A stretch of 64,000 nt of DNA from Glycocaulis albus (GTDB lineage: Bacteria > Pseudomonadota > Alphaproteobacteria > Caulobacterales > Maricaulaceae). The translations under genes and the position numbers were made by a program. This document shows, in pieces, positions 24,687 to 34,471 of this stretch. Within the stretch, counting starts at the first letter, position 1, and each line of letters begins with the position of its first letter. The notes below the pieces were generated by a model. The model did no database searches, was not told the origin of the DNA, and was given only the letters and a program-made list of their open reading frames with translations. The DNA lies in contig NZ_BMFS01000007.1 of the NCBI RefSeq assembly GCF_014639075.1, positions 84,383-148,382 of the forward strand. Reading direction: 5' to 3'.

Positions 24687-25391
24687 TCAGCTGGCCAGAG
24701 CGTTGCTGGCCGCCCAGCGGCGGTCCGCCAGCGCATCGGTCGCGTTTACCAGTGCGCTGATACTGTCATCAAGGCGGGAGAGCGCCTCACTCAGCGTCAC
24801 CCGCTGGTTTGAGGTCAGTCCGGCGCGGTCATCTACCGATACAGCCTGAAAGAAGGTGCGGGCGCGCCGGGCGGAGGCCAGCACTGTCTCCACCGAGGCG
24901 ATATCACGCACCAGCTGGCTTTCCGGAAGCGGCGTGCTGGTGCTGGCAACCACAAGAGCTGCCTGTGAGACGTCATCGGCCAGATCACTGGCCAGAACGA
25001 TATCGCCAGCCAGATAGGACGGCAGAGCATCGCCCGCCTGCCGAATATAGTCTCCGGCCGCATCACTGCGCTCCGGTGCGCCGCCCACGAGCCGTCCCAA
25101 AAGGCCGCGGGCGGAACCGTCAGCACCGAGCGTCCAGCCGCCCGCCTCTTCCTGGCGCATACGGAAGGCGGCAACAGCGGTCCGCAGATCTTCCTGCGCG
25201 CTGACCGGCATCTCCGAAGGGGAACGTGAGGCGATATCAACAGGCTGGCTGACGCAGCCTGTCACCAGTACCGCCGCCGACAACATCAATGTCAGTCCAC
25301 GTAGCGCGCGCGTTACGGTCACAAGGGCCCCGGCCGATGGCTGTGCTGCGATACGAAGGCGTATCGCTTCCGCAATTGAATAAAACCTCAT
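24687..25391 (-). CDS. Predicted lipoprotein of unknown function
   Basis: A 234-residue product from the ATG at 25391; an alternative ATG at 25421 adds ten residues. A long N-region is followed by the hydrophobic segment LRGLTLMLSAAVLVTGC with lipobox VTGC, so it is likely lipid-anchored in the periplasm. The mature protein is helical and acidic (AQEDLRTAVAAFRMRQEEAGGW, LSEALSRLDDSISALVNATDALADRRWAASNALAS) and has no recognised domain. A TATAAA-like -10 lies at 25431-25436 on this strand, inside the 24-bp gap to the divergent proline iminopeptidase gene. Downstream it is followed by the methyltransferase gene on the same strand. Confidence 0.6.
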   Translation of the reverse strand: MRFYSIAEAIRLRIAAQPSAGALVTVTRALRGLTLMLSAAVLVTGCVSQPVDIASRSPSEMPVSAQEDLRTAVAAFRMRQEEAGGWTLGADGSARGLLGRLVGGAPERSDAAGDYIRQAGDALPSYLAGDIVLASDLADDVSQAALVVASTSTPLPESQLVRDIASVETVLASARRARTFFQAVSVDDRAGLTSNQRVTLSEALSRLDDSISALVNATDALADRRWAASNALAS

Positions 25392-25445
25392 AGTGTTCCG
25401 ATACTCAAAGCGAAATCGCATCCTTGACTGTTTATAGGGCCGCCC

Positions 25446-26417
25446 ATGGACACTTTGCGCAAACGGGAACGGATCGGCCTCTACCCTGCCATTGAGCCCT
25501 ACCGTACCGGCATGATGGATGTCGGCGAAGGGCATACGCTCTACTATGAAGAATGCGGGCGGGCCGATGGCGTTCCAATTATTGCGCTGCATGGCGGGCC
25601 TGGTGGCGGTGCGGCACCGTCCATGCGCCGCTTTTTTGACCCGCATGTCTATCGCATCATTATCTTTGACCAGCGCGGTTGCGGCCGGTCGAGACCGTTT
25701 TCCGATACCCGTGCCAACGATACGCAGCGCCTCATTTCCGACATGGAAACCATAAGGGCCGCGCTGGGCGTAGACCGGTGGATTGTGTTCGGCGGATCGT
25801 GGGGCGCGACGCTTGCGCTCGCCTATGCGCGCGCCTGCCCTGAACGGGTGATGGGACTGATCCTGCGCGGGGTGTTCGGATGCACGCAGGCCGAGCTCGA
25901 CTGGTTCTACCGGGACGGTGCCAACCAGATATACCCCGATGCGTGGCAAGCGCTCACAGGGCGGCTGTCCGCAGCAGAGCGCGAAGACGTGCTGCGTGCC
26001 TATCATGCCCGCCTGCAGATTGATGACCTGGACACACGCCGCGAGGATGCCCTGGCCTGGGCGCAGTGGGAAAATGCGCTGATCAGCCTGGTGCCGGACA
26101 GTGGCGCGATCGCCCCTGACCCGCGCCGGTCCGATGCACTGGCGCGGATGGAGACCCATTACTTCGTCAACAAGGGCTTTCTTGAGCGCGACGGCGTGCT
26201 GATCGACGATACCGGCCACCTCGCCAGCATTCCCGGCGTGATCGTCCAGGGGCGTTACGACATGGTGACGCCGGTGCGCGCGGCCTGGGCGTTGCGTCAG
26301 AACTGGCCGTCAGCCGAGCTGCACATTGTGCCCGATGCCGGACATGCCGCAGGCGAACCGGGAATAGTCGACGCGCTGGTGCGCGCGACTGACCGGCTTG
26401 GCGCGAAACTGGGCTGA
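25446..26417 (+). CDS. pip: Proline iminopeptidase (S33 family)
   Basis: This cytoplasmic exopeptidase releases N-terminal proline from peptides. The 323-residue product has the family motifs ALHGGPGGG (oxyanion hole, residues ~47-55), FDQRGCGRS, GGSWGATLALAYA (nucleophile serine), VIVQGRYDMVTP (acid) and PDAGHAAGEP (histidine). YPAIEPYRTGMMDVGEGHTLYYEECG is the usual N-terminus. Length matches the ~315-residue bacterial family. The upstream promoter must be squeezed into or across the divergent lipoprotein start. A strong bidirectional terminator lies 20 bp after the stop. Confidence 0.95.
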   Translation: MDTLRKRERIGLYPAIEPYRTGMMDVGEGHTLYYEECGRADGVPIIALHGGPGGGAAPSMRRFFDPHVYRIIIFDQRGCGRSRPFSDTRANDTQRLISDMETIRAALGVDRWIVFGGSWGATLALAYARACPERVMGLILRGVFGCTQAELDWFYRDGANQIYPDAWQALTGRLSAAEREDVLRAYHARLQIDDLDTRREDALAWAQWENALISLVPDSGAIAPDPRRSDALARMETHYFVNKGFLERDGVLIDDTGHLASIPGVIVQGRYDMVTPVRAAWALRQNWPSAELHIVPDAGHAAGEPGIVDALVRATDRLGAKLG

Positions 26418-26436
26418 AAACTCACCGAATGGAAAA

Positions 26437-26470
26437 CCCCGGAGCGCGCTGGCTTGCGCTCCGGGTTCTG
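26437..26470. terminator. Bidirectional intrinsic terminator
   Basis: A perfect ten-base-pair stem, CCCGGAGCGC (26438-26447) with GCGCTCCGGG (26456-26465), has an 8-nt loop. It is flanked by AAAA at 26433-26436, which gives UUUU on the minus strand, and by TT on the plus strand. It lies between the convergent ends of pip (26417) and the NSS transporter gene (26484), so it can terminate both. Confidence 0.85.
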
Positions 26471-26483
26471 CGTTGGACAGACC

Positions 26484-27839
26484 CTACCCCTGAAGGAAGG
26501 GCAGCGGTACGCCGAAGGCCGATGCAATGCCGCCGGCGAGGATAGCAAACACGGCAATCGGTGCCAGGAAGCGGATGATGAACCGCCATACCGCGAACAC
26601 GGTATCGGAGGCCCCGGCCAGCTCGTGACGCATCAGCGAGCGGGTGACCACCCAGCCGGTGAACAGGGCGATCAGCAGGCCGCCCAGCGGCAGGAAGACC
26701 TGGCCCGACAGTACATCGAGCAGATTGAAATAGCCTCCCGAGAAAGCAGCGCCGCAGCCTACCAGCCAGATGATGATGCCAAAGAACACGGCCGATCCGG
26801 TCTTGCCGAAATCGGTGTGTTCCTCGGCAAAGGCCACCACGACCTGCAACAGCGAGATGGATGAGGTAAGCGCCGCGATGAAAGCCAGGATGAAGAAGGC
26901 CGTGCCGACATATTCACCGCCGGGCATCTGGGCAAAGGCCGAAGGCAGGGTCTGGAAGAACAGGGCCGGTCCGGCATCCGGGCTGAGCGCGAAGGCGAAC
27001 ACAAACGGGAAAATGGCAAGGCCGGCCACGATGGCAACCATCGTGTCAGCGCCTGCAATGATTACCGAAGAGCCCGCCAGATTGTCGGTACGCGGCAGAT
27101 AGGAGCCGTAGGTAATCATGATGGCGCCGCCGACGCCGATCGAGAAGAAAGCTTGCCCCAGTGCTGCGAGGAAGGTTTGCGGGCCCAGCTCGGAGAAGTC
27201 CGGCGTGAAAAGGTATTCCAGCGCGCTGCCCATGTCCGCCGTGAAGGCCGCATATACCACCAGGCCGATGAGCGTCAGGAAGAAGATCGGCATCAGGATG
27301 GTGACAGCACGCTCAATGCCCTTGGTGACACCCAACGATACGATGCCGACAGTCACGATCATGAAGGCCGAGTGCCATCCGATTACGGTGTTGGTATCGC
27401 TGGTCAGCTCACCAAAGGCGGCAGCCACCGTTTCCGGCGCGGCGCCGACAAACTCCCCGGCTCCCATCTTGAACACATAGGCAACCACCCAGCCGGCAAC
27501 GACCGAGTAGAAGCACAAGATGAGCACGGCTGCCACCATGGACACCCAGCCCGCTACCGCCCAGAGACCTGGAGCACCGGCGTCAAATGCCATCTTGCGG
27601 ACCGAACCCACGGCCGAGCGGCGGGCGTGGCGGCCGACAGAGAGTTCGGCCATCAGGATCGGAAGGGCGATAAACACCACGCAAAGCAGGTAGATGACGA
27701 TAAACGCAGCCCCGCCATTCTCGCCCGCCACGTAAGGAAAGCGCCAGAAATTGCCCAGGCCCACTGACGAGCCGATGGCCGCCATCAGGAATCCGAACCG
27801 CGTTCCCCAGGTACTGTGTGCGCCGCCGCCGATGGCCAT
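26484..27839 (-). CDS. Sodium-dependent transporter (NSS/SNF family)
   Basis: A 451-residue, 11-12 helix transporter of the LeuT type. The start WGTRFGFLMAAIGSSVGLGNFWRFPYVAGENGGAAFIVIYLLCV (residues ~10-53) is the NSS signature with the unwound helix 1 Na+ site. YGSYLPRTDNLAGSSVIIAGADTMVAIVAGLAIFPFVFAF and FFILAFIAALTSSISLLQVVVAF are the conserved TM6-8 region. These carriers import amino acids or related compounds with Na+. The ATG at 27839 (MAIGGGAHSTWGTRF) has GGGGGAAA upstream. Monocistronic, ended by the bidirectional terminator. Confidence 0.93.
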   Translation of the reverse strand: MAIGGGAHSTWGTRFGFLMAAIGSSVGLGNFWRFPYVAGENGGAAFIVIYLLCVVFIALPILMAELSVGRHARRSAVGSVRKMAFDAGAPGLWAVAGWVSMVAAVLILCFYSVVAGWVVAYVFKMGAGEFVGAAPETVAAAFGELTSDTNTVIGWHSAFMIVTVGIVSLGVTKGIERAVTILMPIFFLTLIGLVVYAAFTADMGSALEYLFTPDFSELGPQTFLAALGQAFFSIGVGGAIMITYGSYLPRTDNLAGSSVIIAGADTMVAIVAGLAIFPFVFAFALSPDAGPALFFQTLPSAFAQMPGGEYVGTAFFILAFIAALTSSISLLQVVVAFAEEHTDFGKTGSAVFFGIIIWLVGCGAAFSGGYFNLLDVLSGQVFLPLGGLLIALFTGWVVTRSLMRHELAGASDTVFAVWRFIIRFLAPIAVFAILAGGIASAFGVPLPFLQG

Positions 27840-27923
27840 GTGATTTCCCCCGCTTTTGAAGCTGATTGTTATGGATGATTTGGCGGGGAGACTTCCCCAC
27901 CGAGCCTTCAAGGTCAAGCGCGC

Positions 27924-29069
27924 TTAGCCGAAAATGCCTGCACCTTTGGGTGGCTCTGCCGCCCGGTGAATGTGTGCGCCGAGTATAAGCCCGAGCCCGA
28001 TCAGCACCGTGAACATGACCGAGCCACCATAGGAAATCATCGGCAGCGGCACGCCCACAACCGGCACCAGCCCCATCACCATCGCGGCGTTGATGAAAAC
28101 GTACAAAGCAAAGGTCGTGGTGACGCCCATCGTCACCAGTCGCAGGAAGACAGAGCGGCACGCCATCGCGGTCATCAGGCAATGGCCCAGGATCAGCGCA
28201 TAGAGCGCAAGCACGGCTATCCCGCCAATGAAGCCGAACTCCTCGCCCAACATGGTGAAGATGAAATCGGTCTGCTTTTCAGGCAGGAAATTCAGATGGG
28301 CCTGTGTGCCCTGCATATACCCCTTGCCTGTCAGACCGCCTGAACCCAGGGCGATCTTGGACTGCATGATGTGATAACCAGCGCCCAGCGGATCATTTTC
28401 CGGATTGAGGAAGGTCATCACACGCGCGCGCTGATACTCTTCCAGGCCATAACGCAGGAAGGTGATGCCGCCCACGACGCCGGCAATCATTCCAGGCACG
28501 ATGACTTTCCAGCTCAGCCCGGCCAGAAACACCATGACTGCGCCCGTGGCTCCGGTGAGCACCGCCGTACCAAGATCAGGCTGCTTGGCGATCAGGCCGA
28601 CGGGAAGCGCAATAGCCAATGCCGGTACGATCATGCCGCCCGGTGTGGATACCTTTTCCGGCGGCAGGTCGTGATAATACCGGGCCAGTGCGAGAACGAG
28701 CGCTATCTTCATGATCTCAGAAGGCTGCATGCGCAACGGGCCGATATCGATCCAGCGCTGCGCGCCCATCGCGGTCGCTCCGAACAGCTCCACCATGACG
28801 AGCAGGAAAAGCGCACCCAGATAGGCCGGATAGGCCAGGCTCATCCACATGCGCGGCGGCACCATCGCCACAATCAGCATCACCAGGAAGCCGGCGGCAA
28901 AACGTGTGGCATGACGGATGGCCCAGGGATCCCAAGCGCCCCCTGCCACCGAGTAGAGCATCAGGACGCCGATACATCCTGTCAGCACGATAAGCAGGAC
29001 GAACGCCCAATTCAGCTCGAACAGCTTCGCCCTGAGATCACGCGGCACTGGCTGGGTAAACACCGGCAT
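27924..29069 (-). CDS. rodA: Rod shape-determining protein RodA (SEDS peptidoglycan polymerase)
   Basis: A 381-residue, ten-helix membrane protein. RodA polymerises lipid II glycan strands in the elongasome with PBP2. SEDS landmarks are LYSVAGGAWDPWAIRHATRF, GAQRWIDIGPLRMQPSEIMKIALVLALARYYHDLP, LIAKQPDLGTAVLT, the large extracytoplasmic loop with GAGYHIMQSKIALGSGGLTGKGYMQGTQAHLNFLPEKQTDFIFTMLGEEFGFIGG, and GVPLPMISYGGSVMFT. The catalytic aspartate loop (ExxTDF) is conserved. Two bases separate it from mrdA upstream; last gene of the mreBCD-mrdA-rodA operon. Confidence 0.97.
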   Translation of the reverse strand: MPVFTQPVPRDLRAKLFELNWAFVLLIVLTGCIGVLMLYSVAGGAWDPWAIRHATRFAAGFLVMLIVAMVPPRMWMSLAYPAYLGALFLLVMVELFGATAMGAQRWIDIGPLRMQPSEIMKIALVLALARYYHDLPPEKVSTPGGMIVPALAIALPVGLIAKQPDLGTAVLTGATGAVMVFLAGLSWKVIVPGMIAGVVGGITFLRYGLEEYQRARVMTFLNPENDPLGAGYHIMQSKIALGSGGLTGKGYMQGTQAHLNFLPEKQTDFIFTMLGEEFGFIGGIAVLALYALILGHCLMTAMACRSVFLRLVTMGVTTTFALYVFINAAMVMGLVPVVGVPLPMISYGGSVMFTVLIGLGLILGAHIHRAAEPPKGAGIFG

Positions 29070-29071
29070 GG

Positions 29072-30949
29072 CTAGCCTCCCTGCGCCAGATTTATAGGTG
29101 CGTGCCGGGCAGCAATCACGCCTGAACGCCCGGCCGGGTCACGCAAAATCAGCTCGCGCAGAATATCGCGTCCCGGTTGTGCAGCGGAACGGGCCCCGCC
29201 TCCACCGTGCTCCACCACCACAGCGACCGCGTAGCGCGGCGCCTCTGCCGGGGCATAGCAGATGAAAAGGCCGTGATTGCGCAAGCGCCAGGGCAGGTCA
29301 TCCTGATCGCGTACACCGCGCGCACGCTCCTCTGCGCTGATCGAGTAAACCTGGCTGGTGCCGGTCTTGCCCGCCATGCGCACGCCCTCAACGCCGAGTC
29401 CGCCAAGCGACCAGTATGACGTGCCGCCCGGCTCGTGCACGACGCCGACATGGGCGTTATGAACCGCCTCAATATGGGCATCTTCAAAGTCCAGGCGGGC
29501 AAACTGCGCAGGCGCGCTGCGCGGGTACAGGGTAGGCTCCACGGCGCGGCCCGTCGCCATGCGCGCGGTCATCACGGCCAGCTGCAAAGGTGACGCTAGA
29601 ACCGCGCCCTGCCCGATCCCGACATTATAGGTGTCGCCCATGGACCAGCCCTGCCCGGTGCGCGCGCGCTTCCATTGCGGGCTGGGGAACAGGCCACCGG
29701 CCTGGGAGAGCATCGGGATGCCAACCTCGAAAAGCTGGCCGAAGCCGAGCTCCAGCGCCGCCTCGCGAATACGCTCAATTCCCAGCCGGGAGGCAACTTC
29801 GTAGAAATAGGTATCGCACGACACCTTGATGGCGTCGTGCATATTGACCGGACCGTGCCCTTCACGCCGCCAGCAATGGAAACGCCGGTTGCCCAGCTGC
29901 ACCGAACCCCGGCAGGTCACGCGTTCGCCGGGACGCATGACCCCGTGACGTAGCGCGGCCAGCGATATGACACCCTTGATAGTCGAGGCCGGCGCGTAAA
30001 GGCCGTTCGTCGCCTTGTTGAACAGGGGGCGAAGCGGGTTCTCGTTGAGATCGCTGAACTCACGCGAGGGGATACCCAAAACGAACAGGTTGGGATCGAA
30101 TGACGGGGTTGATGCCAACACCACGACCTCTCCGGTGTGGACATCAATTCCCACGGCGGACGCGCTCTGCGTGCCGAGCCTGTCGGTAGCAAAGCGCTGC
30201 ACTTCGGCATCGATCGTAAGAGCAACATCGCGCCCCGGCTCCGCCGGCCGGGACTGTTCGGGCAGTTCGCGGATGACACGGCCGAAGGCATTCACCTCCA
30301 CCTTCAGTGAGCCGGCAGAACCGCGCAGTTCGGCATCACGCGCTATCTCGACTCCGGACCGTCCGACACGGAAGGCGGGATGGCGCAGAAGCGGATCGTC
30401 ACCGGCGATCTCGGGCGGAGCCGACTGCACATAGCCTGCCACATGCGCAAACGCCGCAGGCATGGGGTAGGTACGCACCTCGCCCACATCCGGCATGACA
30501 CCCGGCAGTTCAGGAAGGTGCAGATTGACCCGCGAAAACGTCTCCCAGTCCACGCCTTCCGCGATCGTTACCGGCTGGAAGCGGGGCGTACGGGCGAGGT
30601 CGCGCAGCACGCGTTCACGGCGGGCATCGCTGATCGGCATGAAACGCGACAGACGGTCAAGGGCAAGCGCGGGATCACCTGCCTGCTCGCGGATCAGATA
30701 GATGCGGTAGCTGTCCCGGTTTTCCGCGATCGTTTCACCAAAGCGGTCCAGTATCCGGCCGCGAGTCGGCAACTGGATACGGAACGAAAACTGGTTGTTG
30801 TCGGAGAGAACCCGGTACTCGTCCTCCTGCAGTATCTGCAGTGTGTAGAGTTGGGCACCGATGCCGGCAAACGCGGCAACACCGCCTGCACCCACCATGA
30901 AGGTGCGCCGGTTGAACTGGGCCTGGGCTTCCTGCTTGTCGCGGCGCAT
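29072..30949 (-). CDS. mrdA: Penicillin-binding protein 2 (elongasome transpeptidase)
   Basis: A 625-residue class B PBP with one N-terminal membrane anchor (RRTFMVGAGGVAAFAGIGAQLYTLQIL), dimerisation/pedestal region (TRGRILDRFGETIAENRDSYRIYLI), and a transpeptidase domain from about residue 240. Active-site motifs are SxxK in YAPASTIKGVISLAAL, SxN-type SCD in VSCDTYFYEVA and KTG in MAGKTGTSQVY. It crosslinks peptidoglycan made by RodA during lateral growth. The aspartate in place of asparagine (SCD) is usual in the PBP2 branch. Cotranscribed with mreD upstream and rodA downstream. Confidence 0.97.
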   Translation of the reverse strand: MRRDKQEAQAQFNRRTFMVGAGGVAAFAGIGAQLYTLQILQEDEYRVLSDNNQFSFRIQLPTRGRILDRFGETIAENRDSYRIYLIREQAGDPALALDRLSRFMPISDARRERVLRDLARTPRFQPVTIAEGVDWETFSRVNLHLPELPGVMPDVGEVRTYPMPAAFAHVAGYVQSAPPEIAGDDPLLRHPAFRVGRSGVEIARDAELRGSAGSLKVEVNAFGRVIRELPEQSRPAEPGRDVALTIDAEVQRFATDRLGTQSASAVGIDVHTGEVVVLASTPSFDPNLFVLGIPSREFSDLNENPLRPLFNKATNGLYAPASTIKGVISLAALRHGVMRPGERVTCRGSVQLGNRRFHCWRREGHGPVNMHDAIKVSCDTYFYEVASRLGIERIREAALELGFGQLFEVGIPMLSQAGGLFPSPQWKRARTGQGWSMGDTYNVGIGQGAVLASPLQLAVMTARMATGRAVEPTLYPRSAPAQFARLDFEDAHIEAVHNAHVGVVHEPGGTSYWSLGGLGVEGVRMAGKTGTSQVYSISAEERARGVRDQDDLPWRLRNHGLFICYAPAEAPRYAVAVVVEHGGGGARSAAQPGRDILRELILRDPAGRSGVIAARHAPINLAQGG

Positions 30950-30970
30950 GGTCGCTCTTTTGTCAAACCC

Positions 30971-31483
30971 TCATGAGAATGTGGTGCGTTCGCGCTTGCG
31001 CGCAAACAGCCAGCAAAAGGCCGGGAACACGATAAGCGTTATCACAGCTTCGGTTACAAGGCTTGTGGGGTCTGCAGGCTGGCCGATGGACAAGGAGCCG
31101 GCAATCCAGGCAACCAGGGTGGCGATGCCGGTCATGACCGAGAACCGCGCGATCAGCAGAATGAATTCGCGTGCGGACGGTTCTGTCGAGCGCAAGCGCG
31201 CGATGGCGAATGCCAGAAGATAGGACAAGGCCCACATGCCGAGCGGGCCACCGGTGAGCAGATCCTGGAACAGGCCGGTGATAAAGATCAGCCAGGGCGG
31301 CACGAAGTGCGGGTGCCGGACCGACCAGACAAACAGCGCGATCAGCGGAAAGAACGGCGCGGGGAATCCCTGCCCCTCGGGCAGGCGCAAGGGCGCGGCC
31401 ACCGCGAGCAGGCTCAGGGCCAGTGTCAGTGCCATGGCAGTGAGGACCGGCCAGGTGGAATTGCGTTCCAGCGATGCGCGCAT
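30971..31483 (-). CDS. mreD: Rod shape-determining protein MreD
   Basis: A 170-residue membrane protein with five to six hydrophobic segments (VLTAMALTLALSLLAVAAPL, FFPLIALFVWSVRHPHFVPPWLIFITGLFQDLLTGGPLGMWALSYLLAFAIARL). The GLxQDLLxGxPLGxxAL segment is the conserved MreD core. It bridges MreC and the elongasome core in the inner membrane. The ATG abuts the stop of mreC (31484), so translation is coupled. Length is normal for the family. Confidence 0.92.
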   Translation of the reverse strand: MRASLERNSTWPVLTAMALTLALSLLAVAAPLRLPEGQGFPAPFFPLIALFVWSVRHPHFVPPWLIFITGLFQDLLTGGPLGMWALSYLLAFAIARLRSTEPSAREFILLIARFSVMTGIATLVAWIAGSLSIGQPADPTSLVTEAVITLIVFPAFCWLFARKRERTTFS

Positions 31484-32482
31484 CTACCGCCCCTCCCCGC
31501 TATCGGGTTCGTCCCCGGTGTCATTTTGCGACGCGCCAACGACCGGTACATCCGTATCGCTGGCCGGCGCCTGCTCCGGCTCTGCCCCAAGCTGGGGCGG
31601 CGCTGCGGCGGGAGGCACGCTATCCGCGGGCGCCTCGTCCACGGGCGCTTCCACGGGCGTGAAAGGCCAGATCCAGATCAGGTCGATCGGAGTTGCGCTG
31701 GAATAGAGAACAACCCGCCAGGCGCCATTACGGTCCAGAACGGCTTCGCCGACAGGCAGTCCACGCGGCAGAATATTGTCATCGCCCGAGGTGACGATCC
31801 GGTCGCCTTCCTGGAGATCAGGCGCGCGGCCCAGATAGTCCAGGCGCGGAAAGTCGGTATTGTCACCCACCAGCATGGCCCTGGCATTGGAGCGGTCGGC
31901 CATGACCGACACCCGGCTGTTCAGGTCGGTCAGCAACAGGATACGCGACGAGCGCGCGCCCACATCAATCGTGCGCCCTACCACACCGTAAATGTTCAAT
32001 GCGGGGTAGCCTGGCGCCACACCGTCCTCGGTGCCCACACCGACCAGGCGCGTGCGCACGAAAGGCCCGCCTGTTTCGGTGACGGCCCAGGCCGTAATGC
32101 GCTGGCGCGGCAAAGGCGGGTCGAGATTGAGCAGTTCCTGCTGCCGGCGCATCTGTTCTGAATAGTTGAGCGCCACGTCGCGCCAGGCCCGCAACTCCGA
32201 CATCTCCTGACGCAGCTCCCGGATCTCGCCAGCCAGCTCGATCTGGCGGCGCCACCACGGGCCGATATTGTACAGCCCGCGCAGAGGCTGGGCAGCGGCT
32301 TCAAGCACGGGAATGGACAGATCGTTGAACGCTGCGCGGAACACCGTCACGGCCTCTACCCGGTCCTCGGTCCGGTCGGCCGCGATCAGGATCGCCGATA
32401 TCGCCATGAACATGAGGAGAAGGGTCCGCGAAAAACGGACCGCGTCATCTGCCCCCTGCCGCGCTGAACGCCATTGCGCCAC
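31484..32482 (-). CDS. mreC: Rod shape-determining protein MreC
   Basis: A 332-residue periplasmic scaffold protein. A membrane anchor near residues 17-35 is followed by a coiled coil (AGEIRELRQEMSELRAWRDVALNYSEQMRRQQELL) and the two beta-barrel domains (ITAWAVTETGGPFVRTRLVGVGTEDGVAPGYPALNIYGVVGRTIDVGARSSRILLLTDLNSRVSVMADRS ... LQEGDRIVTSGDDNILPRGLPVGEAV). The C-terminal ~60 residues are Pro/Ala/Asp-rich and probably disordered. MreC links MreB filaments to PBP2 and RodA. It lies 38 bp downstream of mreB. Confidence 0.95.
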   Translation of the reverse strand: MAQWRSARQGADDAVRFSRTLLLMFMAISAILIAADRTEDRVEAVTVFRAAFNDLSIPVLEAAAQPLRGLYNIGPWWRRQIELAGEIRELRQEMSELRAWRDVALNYSEQMRRQQELLNLDPPLPRQRITAWAVTETGGPFVRTRLVGVGTEDGVAPGYPALNIYGVVGRTIDVGARSSRILLLTDLNSRVSVMADRSNARAMLVGDNTDFPRLDYLGRAPDLQEGDRIVTSGDDNILPRGLPVGEAVLDRNGAWRVVLYSSATPIDLIWIWPFTPVEAPVDEAPADSVPPAAAPPQLGAEPEQAPASDTDVPVVGASQNDTGDEPDSGEGR

Positions 32483-32520
32483 CGCCCGGCACCTCCTCTA
32501 GAGAATCATTCCCGCGCCGC

Positions 32521-33618
<1,098 letters not shown>

Positions 33619-34413
33619 CTATTTACCCTTGTGCGATGCGCCGTCGCGGATTGCAAGAGACGACGTGCCGTCGCTGGTATCTGCGGGCACATCCGACACA
33701 GCTTCGGCAGCCTGTCCTGTAGAGGTCGAGCGCAGCCATTTGCGCGCCATCAGCATGGCCACCAGCCAGCCAAACGCCGTCAGTGCAAGGATGGCCGCCA
33801 CCCATAGACCGCTGCCTGAGAGAAGCGCTATGACCCCGCCGCCGGCAAAGGTGACAAGCGCAATCTTGGGCAGAATGCCAAGCCCGGTCCCGCCCATGAA
33901 GGCGAGGAACGTCATATGCGACACGCCTGCCGCCATGTTCACGACGATGAAGGGGGCAGAGGGCACGTTGCGGATAATGGCGCTTGCCCAGAACCCGTTC
34001 TTACCGACAAAGGCGGAGATGCGGTTCACCGTCTCCCCGCCATAGCGGCGCACGACATCGGCACCCAGAAACCGCCCGGTCCAGAAATTGGCCGCTGCCG
34101 AGACCATGGTGCCGGCCCACGAATAGATGAAGCCGGCAACGGGTCCGAACGCCAGAACCGCCGCGGCGAAGAGCGCAAACTGGGGCGCGCCGACATAGGA
34201 CAGGACCGTGAAAGCAAGGATGGTGAGCGGCAGGGCGTACCAGCGCGACGCGGCGTCTGCAAGCCAGGACTGGACATCGCCCGGCTCGATATTGAAGACA
34301 AAGCGCCCGATCAGGAATATCGCCATGACGAGGGCGAACAGCGCGATGGAAACGCCGATGGCGCGCGCGGCCTGCGCATCCATGCGCGTCACAAAACGGG
34401 TCAGCTGGTTCAT
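33619..34413 (-). CDS. TVP38/TMEM64-family (DedA-like) membrane protein
   Basis: A 264-residue inner-membrane protein with about six hydrophobic segments. The family core reads LSYVGAPQFALFAAAVLAFGPVAGFIYSWAGTMVSAAANFWTGRFLGADVVRRYGG ... FWASAIIRNVPSAPFIVVNMAAGVSHMTFLAFMGGTGLGILPKIALVTFAGG, with the re-entrant helix arginine (IRNVPSAPF) typical of SNARE-associated/DedA proteins. Related proteins act in lipid flipping, membrane potential or secretion homeostasis; the exact substrate here is unknown. The C-terminal tail (about 35 residues, Ser/Ala-rich) is likely disordered. Confidence 0.85.
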   Translation of the reverse strand: MNQLTRFVTRMDAQAARAIGVSIALFALVMAIFLIGRFVFNIEPGDVQSWLADAASRWYALPLTILAFTVLSYVGAPQFALFAAAVLAFGPVAGFIYSWAGTMVSAAANFWTGRFLGADVVRRYGGETVNRISAFVGKNGFWASAIIRNVPSAPFIVVNMAAGVSHMTFLAFMGGTGLGILPKIALVTFAGGGVIALLSGSGLWVAAILALTAFGWLVAMLMARKWLRSTSTGQAAEAVSDVPADTSDGTSSLAIRDGASHKGK

Positions 34414-34471
34414 GAGACTCTCATAGACTGTTCGCTGTCACGTTGCCATGCACGGTGCATACCGCTGGCAG